This document shows positions 55,494 to 64,000 of a stretch of DNA of 64,000 nucleotides, one piece after another. Numbering within the stretch: the first letter of the stretch is position 1; the number at the start of each line of letters is the position of its first letter. Origin of the DNA: JACWAE01 sp963847595 (lineage in GTDB: Bacteria; Chloroflexota; Dehalococcoidia; SZUA-161); assembly GCA_963847595.1 (NCBI GenBank), contig CAWKAJ010000003.1, positions 186,001 through 250,000 of the forward strand. The letters run 5' to 3'. A program made the position numbers and the translations under genes. The notes beneath the pieces are model-generated. The model saw nothing but the letters and a program-made list of their open reading frames with translations, was not told where the DNA came from and searched no databases.

Positions 55494-58403
55494 ATGCCAT
55501 TGGATGCCATAATTGTCAGCGGTGCTCGCGAGCATAATCTCAAGAATATCAATGTCACTATACCCCGAGATAAGTTCGTGGTCATCACCGGCCTCTCCGG
55601 CTCGGGCAAAAGCTCCCTGGCTTTCGATACTATCTATGCCGAGGGGCAGCGCCGCTATATGGAGTCCCTCTCCGCCTACGCTCGCCAGTTCCTGGGCAGG
55701 ATGGAGAAACCCGATGTCGACTATATCGAGGGCTTGAGCCCCGCCATATCCATTGACCAGAAGGGCATCAGGCGCAACCCTCGCTCCACTGTGGGTACGG
55801 TGACCGAGGTCTACGACTACCTGAGGCTGCTCTTCGCCCGTGTGGGGCATCCGCACTGTCCGAAGTGCGGCCGTGAGATATCGAGCCAGACGGTGCAGCA
55901 GATTGTGGATGCCATCCTGGCGCTTCCTCAAGGCACCCGCTTCATGATAATGGCGCCGCTGGTCAAGGACCGCAAGGGTGAGCATCTGGCGGTTTTCGAT
56001 GACCTGAGGAAGGCGGGGTATGTCAGGGTCAGGGTTGATGGGAAGCTGCACGACCTATCGGAGGAATTCACGCTGGACAAGAATAAACGTCATACCATAG
56101 AGGCGGTGATAGACCGCTTGGTCATCGGCGAAGGAGAGCAGACGGCACGCATCGCCGATTCGGTGGAGACGGCTCTGAAGCTGGGCGCCGGCGTGGTGCT
56201 GGTGTCGGTGGTGGACAGTGAGGAATTGCTGTTCTCGGAGCATTTCGCCTGCGTTAACTGCGGGATAAGTGTGGGGGAGATCGCTCCCCGAACCTTCAGC
56301 TTCAATACGCCTCATGGGGCATGCCCGGAATGCACCGGCCTGGGCGTGAAGCTGGAGATAGACCCAAACCTGGTGATACCCAATAAGAATTTGACCCTCG
56401 CTGAAGGCGCTGTCCAGCCTTGGGCCCGCGCCAGCACTGTTACCCCCTGGTATTACAGTATGCTGCACTCGGTGGCTAACAAGTACGGCTTCTCGGTGCA
56501 TACGCCGGTGAGGAACCTTACGGAGGAACAACTTAACATAATACTATACGGCAGCAGAGGCAGGCCGGTGACTGTGACGCATGAGACCCAGCTCGGAAAG
56601 CATTATGAGTGGGATACCTCGTTTGAGGGGGTAATCCCCAACTTGGAACGGCGCTATCGCGATACGGAGTCTGACTATGTCCGCTCCGAGATAGAGCGCT
56701 ACATGACTTCGAAGCCCTGTCCCGCCTGCAAGGGCCAGAGGCTTAAGCCTGAAGCGCTGGCAGTGACTGTGGGCGACCTGAGCATCTCCAAGGTGACCGC
56801 TATGTCCATCGAGTTAGCTCTGGATTGGACAGGGACTCTCGATGGGTCGGTGGACGGCGGCTGCAAACCGGTACTGAGTGGCAGGGAGATGCTGATTGCG
56901 CGCCAGATATTGAAAGAGATTCGGGCCCGCCTGGGCTTCCTGCTGGATGTGGGCCTGGATTATCTCACGCTGGACCGGATAGCGGGCAGCCTTTCAGGAG
57001 GGGAAGCAGAGAGGATTCGCCTGGCGACCCAAATAGGAAGCGGGCTCATGGGAGTGCTCTATATCTGCGACGAGCCCACCGTGGGGCTGCACCCGGTGGA
57101 CGGCTCGCGGCTCATCGAAACGTTAAAGCGTTTGAGAGACCTGGGCAACACTCTGCTAATCGTGGAGCACGATGAGGCCATAATGCGCGCTGCCGACCAT
57201 ATTATAGATATGGGGCCAGGCGCTGGAGAGAAGGGGGGCTGGGTGGTAGCCTGCGGCACTGTAGAAGATATTATGGCCTGTCCGCAGTCTCTCACGGGGC
57301 AGTATCTGAGCGGCGCCAAGGAAATACGCGTGCCAGGAAGGCGGCGCAGCGGCTCAGGCAAGTCCATCACGATAAAGGGCGCACGGCAGAATAACCTGCG
57401 TAACATAGACGTCCGCATCCCGCTGGGGGTGTTTGTCTGCGTCACCGGCGTTTCGGGCAGCGGTAAGAGCTCTCTGATAGACGAAATACTGCACAGGAAG
57501 CTGGCCCAGATCCTTTACAAGGCGAAAGACAGGCCCGGCGAGTGCGATGGCGTCTACGGCGTCGAGCATATAGACAAGGTAGTGAATATAGACCAGTCAC
57601 CCATTGGGCGCACGCCCCGCTCCAACCCCGCTACCTACACAGGGGCGTTCACCCCTATTCGCCAGCTATTCTCCACAGTGCCGGAGGCGAGGATGCGCGG
57701 CTATCTGCCGGGGCGGTTTTCATTCAACGTCAAGGGAGGACGCTGCGAGGCATGCCGAGGCGAGGGCTATATCGAGATTGAGATGCAGTTCCTTCCCGAT
57801 GTGACCGTACCCTGTGAGGTCTGCAAAGGGCAGCGCTACAACCGGGAAGCCCTGGAGATTCATTTCAAAGGCAAGAACATTGCCGAGGTGCTCCAGATGA
57901 GCGTGGAAGAGGCGTACTCCTTTTTCGAACATTTCCCGGCGGTCAAGTCCAAGCTCTCCACATTGAGGGACGTGGGACTGAGCTATATCAGGCTGGGGCA
58001 GCCCGCTACTACGCTCTCAGGCGGCGAGGCGCAACGGGTGAAGCTGGCTACCGAGCTTGCCCGTCGCTCCACGGGCAGGACGCTGTATATACTCGATGAG
58101 CCTACCACGGGGCTCTCCTTCGCAGATGTGGCGGCCTTACTTGGAGTATTGCAGCGGCTGGTCGGTGCGGGGAACACGGTTGTCCTCATTGAGCACCATC
58201 TCGACCTGATCAAGTGCGCTGACCATATCATTGACCTGGGTCCCGCGGGGGGTGACCGGGGGGGCTGGGTGGTGGCTACAGGCACTCCGGAGGAAGTGGC
58301 GCAGGTTGAGACCTCTTTTACCGGCCAGTACCTCAGGGAGAAGCTGGGGATGCCCGGCGTGGTTAAGGAAGCCCTGACACTCAGCGATAAGCTGAGAACC
58401 TAA
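55494..58403 (+). CDS. uvrA: Excinuclease ABC subunit A
   Basis: A full-length 969-residue UvrA. First ATPase half: Walker A GLSGSGKSS at 33-41, zinc-binding CPKCGREI, and LSGGEAERIRLATQIGSG; second half: Walker A GVSGSGKSS, a CxxC-x19-CxxC zinc module (CEACRGEGYIEIEM, CEVCKGQRYN) and LSGGEAQRVKLATEL with ILDEPTTGLSFAD. It recognises helix-distorting lesions with UvrB. One small departure: the usual TTGLHF D-loop reads TTGLSF. A possible SOS promoter lies upstream. The next gene follows after a REP-like palindrome. Confidence 0.97.
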   Translation: MPLDAIIVSGAREHNLKNINVTIPRDKFVVITGLSGSGKSSLAFDTIYAEGQRRYMESLSAYARQFLGRMEKPDVDYIEGLSPAISIDQKGIRRNPRSTVGTVTEVYDYLRLLFARVGHPHCPKCGREISSQTVQQIVDAILALPQGTRFMIMAPLVKDRKGEHLAVFDDLRKAGYVRVRVDGKLHDLSEEFTLDKNKRHTIEAVIDRLVIGEGEQTARIADSVETALKLGAGVVLVSVVDSEELLFSEHFACVNCGISVGEIAPRTFSFNTPHGACPECTGLGVKLEIDPNLVIPNKNLTLAEGAVQPWARASTVTPWYYSMLHSVANKYGFSVHTPVRNLTEEQLNIILYGSRGRPVTVTHETQLGKHYEWDTSFEGVIPNLERRYRDTESDYVRSEIERYMTSKPCPACKGQRLKPEALAVTVGDLSISKVTAMSIELALDWTGTLDGSVDGGCKPVLSGREMLIARQILKEIRARLGFLLDVGLDYLTLDRIAGSLSGGEAERIRLATQIGSGLMGVLYICDEPTVGLHPVDGSRLIETLKRLRDLGNTLLIVEHDEAIMRAADHIIDMGPGAGEKGGWVVACGTVEDIMACPQSLTGQYLSGAKEIRVPGRRRSGSGKSITIKGARQNNLRNIDVRIPLGVFVCVTGVSGSGKSSLIDEILHRKLAQILYKAKDRPGECDGVYGVEHIDKVVNIDQSPIGRTPRSNPATYTGAFTPIRQLFSTVPEARMRGYLPGRFSFNVKGGRCEACRGEGYIEIEMQFLPDVTVPCEVCKGQRYNREALEIHFKGKNIAEVLQMSVEEAYSFFEHFPAVKSKLSTLRDVGLSYIRLGQPATTLSGGEAQRVKLATELARRSTGRTLYILDEPTTGLSFADVAALLGVLQRLVGAGNTVVLIEHHLDLIKCADHIIDLGPAGGDRGGWVVATGTPEEVAQVETSFTGQYLREKLGMPGVVKEALTLSDKLRT

Positions 58404-58452
58404 ATTGCGGAATGGGAAGGGGCATCCGCCTCTGGCGGATGCCCCAGTTCAA

Positions 58453-58476
58453 AGTTTGGAGCATCTGCTCCAAACT
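58453..58476. repeat. REP-like palindrome (GGAGC family), copy 4
   Basis: AGTTTGGAGCATCTGCTCCA followed by AACT; ten-base arms. Sequence-divergent from copies 2 and 3 but with the same TTGGAGC/GCTCCAA core, and again placed just after a gene (uvrA). Confidence 0.65.
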
Positions 58477-58557
58477 ACCCGTAAATGGGTGGGAAGCCAT
58501 CAAGATTCGTCGCCACGGGAGTGGCAACGCTACATCTCAAGAGGGGAACTGCTGACA

Positions 58558-59109
58558 ATGACCAGAGATGAAGCTCTGAACTCTGTCAGAGCCAAGGTCA
58601 AGAATAGGAACCTGATTAAACACATGCTGGCCACCGAGGCCATCATGAAGGCGCTGGCAAAGCGATTGGGGGAGGATGAGGAGGAATGGGGGCTGACCGG
58701 CCTGCTCCACGACATTGATATCGAGCTGATCGGAGACAGCCTTGCTGACCACGGCAGGCTCGGGGCTGACCTCTGCAGGGAACTGGGTGCCTCGCCGGAG
58801 ATATGCCATGCTATAATGTGCCACAATTGGACTAACGGCATGCCGTGCGTAACCCTGTTGGATAGCACGCTGCTCTGCACTGACCCGTTGACCGGGCTGA
58901 TCACGGCAGCTGCATTGGTTCGACCGGACAGGAAACTGGCCGGGCTCACCGTAGAGTCGCTGATGAAACGCTTCGGCGAGAGACGCTTCGCTGCCGGAGC
59001 TGGCCGTGAGCAAATAGCCTACTGCAGTGCGATTGGACTTGACCTCGAGGAGTTTGTCGGCATCGGACTTGAGGCGATGCAGGGGATAGCTGACGAGCTG
59101 GGGCTTTAG
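58558..59109 (+). CDS. HD-domain hydrolase
   Basis: A 183-residue protein from ATG 58558. The HD motif is in GLLHDIDIELIGD with further His in HAIMCHNW and ADHGRLGADLC; metal-dependent phosphohydrolases of this short single-domain kind act on nucleotides or cyclic dinucleotides. A longer frame from 58405 crosses the palindromic repeat and is less likely. It lies 22 bases before the SDR gene and is probably co-transcribed with it. Confidence 0.85.
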   Translation: MTRDEALNSVRAKVKNRNLIKHMLATEAIMKALAKRLGEDEEEWGLTGLLHDIDIELIGDSLADHGRLGADLCRELGASPEICHAIMCHNWTNGMPCVTLLDSTLLCTDPLTGLITAAALVRPDRKLAGLTVESLMKRFGERRFAAGAGREQIAYCSAIGLDLEEFVGIGLEAMQGIADELGL

Positions 59110-59131
59110 CAATCATGAAGGAAGTGCGAAG

Positions 59132-59899
59132 ATGTGCGAGAAGAGAATCAATGAGAAGGTAGCCATTGTAACAGGAGGCGCTCAGGGCATTGGACAGGGC
59201 ATCTGCTTTCGTCTTGCGGAGGAGGGCGCTAAAGTAGCCATTTTCGATGTCAATCTCGACGAGGCCAAGGAGACTGCCCAGGAGATAGAGAGGTCTGGCA
59301 GCACGGCGTTAGCTATTAAGGTTGATGTCACCAGTGCGGCGGAGGTAGAGGCTGCTGTGAAGCATGTAGTCTCGAAATTCGGCAAGGTTGACATACTTGT
59401 GAACAATGCAGGGATAAGCCTGGTATCTAAAGTGGCCGACATGACAGAGGATATATGGGACAGGATGCATAATGTCAATCTGAAGGGGGTTTTCCTGTGC
59501 TCACGTGCAGTAATTCCGCACATGAAGGAAGGGAAGCACGGCAAAATCGTAAATGTTGCCTCGATTCTGGCGCTTCGGGGGAGCACCTACTACGCTCACT
59601 ACGGGGCGAGTAAAGCGGGGGTGGTGGGGTTTACCCAGGGGCTGGCTGTGGAACTGGGCCCGCATAACATCAATGTCAACGCTGTGGGGCCGGGGGTTAT
59701 TGATACACCCATGGCCGACCATGATGTAGCTCCGGAGGTGAGGCAGCGTTTGCAGAAGAGAATTCCGCTGCGCCGCATCGGGGTTCCCGAGGACATAGCC
59801 AATGCCGTACTGTTTTTAGCCAGCGACGAGGCTTCATATATCACCGGGCAGTGCCTGTATGTCTGCGGCGGCTTAAGCGCTGATGCGGGGTTAGTGTAG
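59132..59899 (+). CDS. Short-chain dehydrogenase (3-oxoacyl reductase-like)
   Basis: A 255-residue classical SDR: TGGAQGIG at 14-21, NNAG at 91-94, catalytic Ser144, Tyr157 and Lys161 (HYGASKAG), and the Asp at the end of beta-2 (FDVNLDE) favouring NAD. The C-terminal SYITGQCLYVCGGLSADAG is typical of FabG-like and hydroxyacyl-CoA dehydrogenases. AAGGAAG precedes ATG. With the other acyl-CoA enzymes in this window it could serve beta-oxidation, which is inferred. Confidence 0.9.
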   Translation: MCEKRINEKVAIVTGGAQGIGQGICFRLAEEGAKVAIFDVNLDEAKETAQEIERSGSTALAIKVDVTSAAEVEAAVKHVVSKFGKVDILVNNAGISLVSKVADMTEDIWDRMHNVNLKGVFLCSRAVIPHMKEGKHGKIVNVASILALRGSTYYAHYGASKAGVVGFTQGLAVELGPHNINVNAVGPGVIDTPMADHDVAPEVRQRLQKRIPLRRIGVPEDIANAVLFLASDEASYITGQCLYVCGGLSADAGLV

Positions 59900-59999
59900 A
59901 AGAATTTAACTACCTCCGGGGAAGGAGTAGGGCCGCAGCGGGCTGGGCCCGTACGGGTTGACAAGGTTTTATGTTGCTGCATATAATTGAAGCGCGCTT

Positions 60000-60074
60000 G
60001 CGGGTGTAACTCAGCGGTAGAGTATCTGCTTCCCAAGCAGAGAGTCGTGAGTTCGAATCTCATCACCCGCTCCA
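60000..60074 (+). tRNA. tRNA-Gly (anticodon CCC)
   Basis: Acceptor GCGGGTG/CACCCGC, anticodon loop TTCCCAA in a TCTGC/GCAGA stem, T-loop TTCGAAT, discriminator T and encoded CCA (60072-60074). Confidence 0.95.
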
Positions 60075-60126
60075 GCTTCAAAAATTGGGATTCCTCCGGA
60101 CAAAACCCGCCTTTTGCCGACCCAGT

Positions 60127-60166
60127 CAGAGTGTCGTGGGTTCGAATCTTGTTCGGGGAGCCGTGG
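60127..60166 (+). pseudogene. 3' half of a decayed tRNA
   Basis: CAGAGTGTCGTGGGTTCGAA continues into TCTTGTTCGGGGAGCC, which reads as the variable, T-arm and acceptor end of a tRNA. The T-stem has several mismatches and there is no 5' half. It starts 53 bases after tRNA-Gly and resembles that gene's 3' half. Possibly the scar of an integration or of a deleted tRNA gene. The remaining ~250 bases to the next gene show nothing recognisable. Confidence 0.55.
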
Positions 60167-60412
60167 CATCCAATAGATAGAACTCAAGGCCTGATCTTCA
60201 AGGCTGTGTTTGCTTTCATATAGACATGGCCCGAGCCATACCTACACAATGCGATGTTTCGTTCAGCCCCACAACCATTCTCCCATCCAACCAGCAGGAA
60301 CGGAGCCTGGTGCTCTATTTGCTTAATGCTGATACAATTAATCCAGGACTTGGCTGATGGGCACTTCCGCTGATTAACAAGGGCAGCTAGGCTGGTTTAA
60401 GAGAGGACTTGC

Positions 60413-60934
60413 TTGGACGACAACCACTTACTCCTGCGGGAAGCTCGGCCTTACGAGTTGGATAATGTATCGCTGTTGATCAGAGATGCTTACCAGCAGT
60501 ACGAAAACTTCCTTCCTGTGGAAGCCTGGAAATTCTATATAGAAGACATGATGGACGTGCGCAGGCGTTTGAATGAATCTAAATTGATCGTGGCCGAATT
60601 GAATGGACAGTTAGCTGGCACAGTCACATTGTATTTGGATGCCAAGCACTCATCCCAGGTAGGGTGGCCTAACGGATGGGCAGGTATCCGTTTGCTAGCT
60701 GTTCATCCAGCCTATCGCGGCCGCCGTATCGGTCATGCGTTGATGGAGGAATGTATTCGCCAGTGTCGCAACCAGGGTATTGCCACTATTGGCTTGCACA
60801 CTACGGAAATGATGGGTGTCGCACGCCAGATGTACGAAAGGATGGGTTTCGTTCGAGTACCGGAATTTGATTTTTATCCCAGACCTGGCGTGGTTGTAAT
60901 GGCTTATCGGTTAGATTTGAAACCACCGGCTTAA
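60413..60934 (+). CDS. GNAT-family N-acetyltransferase
   Basis: A 173-residue protein with TTG start (GAGAGG six bases upstream). The acetyl-CoA motif is RLLAVHPAYRGRRIGHALMEE, and the C-terminal MYERMGFVRVPEFDFYP is typical of GNAT enzymes. The substrate is unknown; it could be a protein N-terminus, an amino acid or a toxic amine. No operon partner; convergent with the M28 peptidase gene, 28 bases apart. Confidence 0.88.
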   Translation: MDDNHLLLREARPYELDNVSLLIRDAYQQYENFLPVEAWKFYIEDMMDVRRRLNESKLIVAELNGQLAGTVTLYLDAKHSSQVGWPNGWAGIRLLAVHPAYRGRRIGHALMEECIRQCRNQGIATIGLHTTEMMGVARQMYERMGFVRVPEFDFYPRPGVVVMAYRLDLKPPA

Positions 60935-60962
60935 TGCAGCTCCGAAGCACTGCACTTTCTGG

Positions 60963-63932
60963 CTATATGTCATATTGATTCGCTGCCCGAGCAACTGCCT
61001 CGATAGCAATCGCCGCCAGCGCAGTACCATAGTCCAGGTCGATGTTCATCATTGTGTCCTTCGTATCGTGATAGCCGCTGCGACTGATGTCATAGTTCTC
61101 CATAAAGAGAACCACGGGTACGCCGCAGTCGGAGAATATCTGCCCGTCGGTATTGAACAGTGAACTGTGAGGGTCTTCATTGAGACGTACCTCACCCTGT
61201 AGGCGCAGGTGCTCCGCCAACTGTGGGATCTGCATACCGTCGGTACTGCGCTTGCTGCGGCCCGTTCCACGGCGTGCACGAGTGCGGTTCCACTCTGTAG
61301 CCCCGATGTTCCACAGGACATTCGCCAGATGCGCCTGCCAGGCCAGTCGCAGAGATGTCCGACCTCGACCCGGAGATATCTGGAAAACATCCCTATCGCT
61401 GTCACGGTTGTGCCCTATCATGTCCAAGACGTACACGCCCATCACGCGGACGCTGGAGAGCTCCACCAACTGCCCTTCCCTGAGGCGCGCGCTGAGCATT
61501 CCCTCCACGAGAGCCTGAGAAAAGCGTCTAGAACCCATGCAATCGGAGGGAAATTCCTCTCCGGTGAGGTGAACCAGCCAGACATCTCGCTGCAGCATGC
61601 CCTGTCGGGACAACTTCAGCAAAATGGGAGCAGCTTGCAGCAATGTCGCTGTGGCTGAGTGGTTATCATCGGCTCCGGCCGCAGCAATCCGCGCTCCGCT
61701 GCCTCCCTGTGACTTATTATATACGTCCTCCATATACGCGGTGTCATAATGGTCAGCCATAACCACGGCCTCGCTACGGTTGTTGCCCGGGATCATAACC
61801 AGAAGATCGCGTTCGTACGTATGGCCTTCCTGGTTGTTCTTCCAGCCACCATAGAAAGAGAAATCAAAGTCTGTTTTCCAGTGAAAGTGCAGTTCACCAC
61901 AAATTGCTTTGCCTTCCATTCCGGCAGAGACAATCGCCTGCCGATGTCGGCTCAGTAAGTAGTCACCCAATCGCTCCAGGTCACGGTGACGGTGTGACAG
62001 GCGAGCAAGAGTCGCTGGGTCTTGTACGCAGTCAGCGTTGTTCTTATTGACATACTCACCATTGGATAGCGTGCGGATGTCATTCCACCATGCCACCTCA
62101 AAAGCGCGGCTAGCCGAATGAGCATAGGTCATGGCCGATGGCAAGTGCGCCGGCGGTGGTACCCCAGGCGATAGAGTATACGGCTGGTATCCCTGTGCAG
62201 GCTCGAGGCAACGCTCCAGTTCTTGTCGGAGCTTCTCCCCTTCCCCAGGATTGCTGGCCTTTTCTGGAAGCGAGGCTAACCACGCCTCCAGCGTTTCTCG
62301 TTCCGGCAGCCGCAAAACCTGCCGTGCCAGGCTTCTAGGCAGAGGTTTCTGCCCCCAGCGTCTCCGGGTGTCCAATAACCTCACTATGTTCAGGGCCGTC
62401 TGATGCCTGTAGTGTTCCTCAACTTGTTCGAAATTGCGCAGCGCCCACAGATATGGTTCCCTGCGCCGCAACCTAGGCCAGAGTTCCACAGGGTTGGCTA
62501 GGTCCGGTTTATCACAAGGATAGGCGGTCAGGTAACCTAGAGGCCCATCGGGCAGTAGCTCAACCTGGCCTTTCTGTGCAGACCAATACGCCGCCAGAGG
62601 ACGCTGCCAGTAGAGCTCGTAAAACCCGACACGCATCGCTGGAAACTGGAAGCGATACCGGAAGGTCCCGCCCTGAGCCACAATCCTGGCGGCCCTCTCC
62701 AACTGCTCATGATTGGCATTGGGCCCGTCGAGCAGGAGGCGTGAGTCCATCGTCCAAATCTGACTATTTCGGGCCATGGGCTTGCCGTATAGGCCCATAA
62801 TATCCAACTCGGTGCCAAAAAGCGTGCGCCCTACCGTGTCCTCGATAGTGCTCTGCACCACTTCATCTTCGTAACGATGGGCCCTGTCCCAACGGCTGGT
62901 GCGTTTGTAGGTATTAAGCAGCAACCTCTCGTGAACCTCTGGGGATTTGAAGTCGCTGCCCGATTCATGGAAGGAGCCTGACTGAGGAACCTTGACCTCA
63001 TCGGGTCCACCATGGCGTGCTACGAGCTGCTGCAAGGGCAACTGCATCGCCATGGGTACCTCCTCTTGCAGTCGGATGTAACTTGGCATACCCCAGAAGA
63101 CCAGGCTGCCAGGGAAAGGCAGAAGCACGAGCTTCGCTGCTAAATAACGTTCGCGTATTGCATCGGGTAAGAGGCCAAATGGCCTGAAGGTTAGCAGATA
63201 ATGGAGGTCATCCAGCGACATGCTTTTGCTCCAGAGAAAGGACCGCGTCCATGATGGCATATCACCACCATGCCAGTAGAGGAAATGGGAGTCCATTTGC
63301 GTAGGAAGGATGCCAAAACCAATACTGTGCAGACCGGATAGGTCACTGCAGGGTTCGTTGTAGGCTGTCAAGAATAGCCGCAGCAGGAAAGAAAGCGCCT
63401 CGCGAGATGAACGCTCCTGGCCCGGAGCACAATAGAAGCTCTTCCAAAAAGCTTGCTCTGGCCCCTGCTCACTTCCGCCAAAGAACGTCCAGCGCAAGCG
63501 ACCCTTATCGTCCTGTGTCTTAGATAGGGCCAGCGGCAGGAAAGCTACATAGCGCTCGTGGGACAGCTTGCCGGCCTGTGCCGCCAGGTCTGGTGGCCAG
63601 TAAGGATTGTCCACTAGGTTACATCCCTGATGCCCGGCTATGCGGTATGCCGGTTTGCCTTGGCCCAGCTCGACTACTTCATTCATTATCTGATGTGCCA
63701 AGTTCGTCAGGCCTGGTTGAAGTTCGTACTCTTCTTCCACCTCGGAGATGTACCAGCCAAAATAGTCATCGTCAGTAAAGAGGGAGGCATCTGTCTCGCC
63801 GTACGGGCGACGGCCGAGTCGTGGCGGCGGCATGAACTCGGAGTAAGCCGGGATCGGATATCGACCTTCTCCTGAAAACCAGGGATACCCTTCGACTAGC
63901 TTTCTCCATCCAATCAAGGCTGTGTTGCTCAT
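60963..63932 (-). CDS. Large protein with C-terminal M28-family metallopeptidase domain
   Basis: A 989-residue cytoplasmic protein without signal peptide. The C-terminal ~330 residues contain the two-zinc aminopeptidase sites: His/Asp in MADHYDTAYMED, Asp in GADDNHSATATLL, the catalytic Glu pair in LTGEEFPSDCMGSRRF, Asp in VLDMIGHNRDSD and His in RSGYHDTKDTMMNID. The first ~650 residues are rich in Trp, Tyr and Pro and match no domain I recognise. Most M28 enzymes are 300-500 residues and exported, so size and location are unusual. ATG at 63932 follows GAGAGG at a long spacing. The 68 bases to the window edge show no gene. Confidence 0.8.
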   Translation of the reverse strand: MSNTALIGWRKLVEGYPWFSGEGRYPIPAYSEFMPPPRLGRRPYGETDASLFTDDDYFGWYISEVEEEYELQPGLTNLAHQIMNEVVELGQGKPAYRIAGHQGCNLVDNPYWPPDLAAQAGKLSHERYVAFLPLALSKTQDDKGRLRWTFFGGSEQGPEQAFWKSFYCAPGQERSSREALSFLLRLFLTAYNEPCSDLSGLHSIGFGILPTQMDSHFLYWHGGDMPSWTRSFLWSKSMSLDDLHYLLTFRPFGLLPDAIRERYLAAKLVLLPFPGSLVFWGMPSYIRLQEEVPMAMQLPLQQLVARHGGPDEVKVPQSGSFHESGSDFKSPEVHERLLLNTYKRTSRWDRAHRYEDEVVQSTIEDTVGRTLFGTELDIMGLYGKPMARNSQIWTMDSRLLLDGPNANHEQLERAARIVAQGGTFRYRFQFPAMRVGFYELYWQRPLAAYWSAQKGQVELLPDGPLGYLTAYPCDKPDLANPVELWPRLRRREPYLWALRNFEQVEEHYRHQTALNIVRLLDTRRRWGQKPLPRSLARQVLRLPERETLEAWLASLPEKASNPGEGEKLRQELERCLEPAQGYQPYTLSPGVPPPAHLPSAMTYAHSASRAFEVAWWNDIRTLSNGEYVNKNNADCVQDPATLARLSHRHRDLERLGDYLLSRHRQAIVSAGMEGKAICGELHFHWKTDFDFSFYGGWKNNQEGHTYERDLLVMIPGNNRSEAVVMADHYDTAYMEDVYNKSQGGSGARIAAAGADDNHSATATLLQAAPILLKLSRQGMLQRDVWLVHLTGEEFPSDCMGSRRFSQALVEGMLSARLREGQLVELSSVRVMGVYVLDMIGHNRDSDRDVFQISPGRGRTSLRLAWQAHLANVLWNIGATEWNRTRARRGTGRSKRSTDGMQIPQLAEHLRLQGEVRLNEDPHSSLFNTDGQIFSDCGVPVVLFMENYDISRSGYHDTKDTMMNIDLDYGTALAAIAIEAVARAANQYDI

Positions 63933-64000
63933 TAGAACTCGGTCCTCTCGTTATCCGATCATTTGTCGCCCTGCCAGCAGACTTCCGATGGCGACGCTCT

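Overview
The window reads like a chromosomal stretch from an anaerobic bacterium, most probably an uncultured Chloroflexota of the Dehalococcoidia type. That is an inference from gene content and not a demonstrated assignment. The content behind it is a soluble HdrABC-MvhADG heterodisulfide-reductase/hydrogenase complex, several acyl-CoA enzymes, TldD/TldE, many tiny cysteine-rich and zinc-ribbon proteins, and Shine-Dalgarno-led genes with occasional TTG/GTG starts. Base composition is moderate, with local AT-rich insertions.

Region by region. 1-3.6 kb (minus strand): acyl-CoA metabolism, with a thiolase-like protein lacking the usual cysteine (cut by the window edge), a DUF35 OB-fold protein, a MaoC hydratase, a decayed gene tail and a long acyl-CoA dehydrogenase. 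4.2-12.0 kb: a minus-strand operon hdrC-hdrB-hdrA-mvhD-mvhG-mvhA. Its hydrogenase large-subunit gene is interrupted by an in-frame UGA exactly at the second cysteine of the N-terminal nickel-binding motif, with a SECIS-like hairpin just downstream. 12.2-14.8 kb: a NarL-type two-component pair. 15-19 kb: tRNA-Lys, a Nat-type ABC exporter with a tandem-duplicated permease, and tRNA-Glu. 19.1-20.7 kb: an IS3-family element that has cut into an unknown gene. 20.7-27 kb: small Cys-rich and membrane proteins, a glycosyltransferase, a molybdopterin lipoprotein with its cytochrome-like partner, and a three-gene ABC-2 exporter. 27-29.7 kb: a ~2.8 kb mobile element with inverted ends that carries a SWIM-finger transposase, an HTH protein, a tRNA-Asn-like gene, a micro-membrane protein and a zinc ribbon. 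30-32.2 kb: a field of tiny genes, two of the units preceded by a conserved ~38 bp motif that also occurs at 20.7 kb. 32.4-42 kb: tldD and tldE separated by about 7 kb that includes an AT-rich HNH-endonuclease segment, rmuC, a TetR-controlled ABC exporter and HicBA. 42-48.3 kb: HEAT protein, ROK kinase, acyl-CoA dehydrogenase with an Asp in place of the usual Glu, nitrilase-family amidohydrolase, CDGSH protein and SDR. 48.4-52.2 kb: a minus-strand run of small zinc-ribbon genes bounded by repeat debris and an IS21-like end. 52.3-64 kb: DUF3795 and ferredoxin proteins, hydrolase, uvrA behind a promoter with a LexA-type box, HD and SDR proteins, tRNA-Gly with a tRNA fragment beside it, an acetyltransferase and a large M28-family peptidase.

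How it works together (inference): the Hdr/Mvh complex would couple H2 to low-potential ferredoxin and a disulfide or NAD(P)H acceptor. The acyl-CoA dehydrogenases, hydratase and aldolase/thiolase-like genes suggest oxidation of acyl or alicyclic substrates feeding the same electron pool. The intergenic DNA is unusually rich in palindromes and dispersed repeats. The most notable observation is the predicted selenocysteine in the L1 motif of MvhA. Next are the cargo-carrying SWIM transposon and the shared motif in front of small-protein genes.
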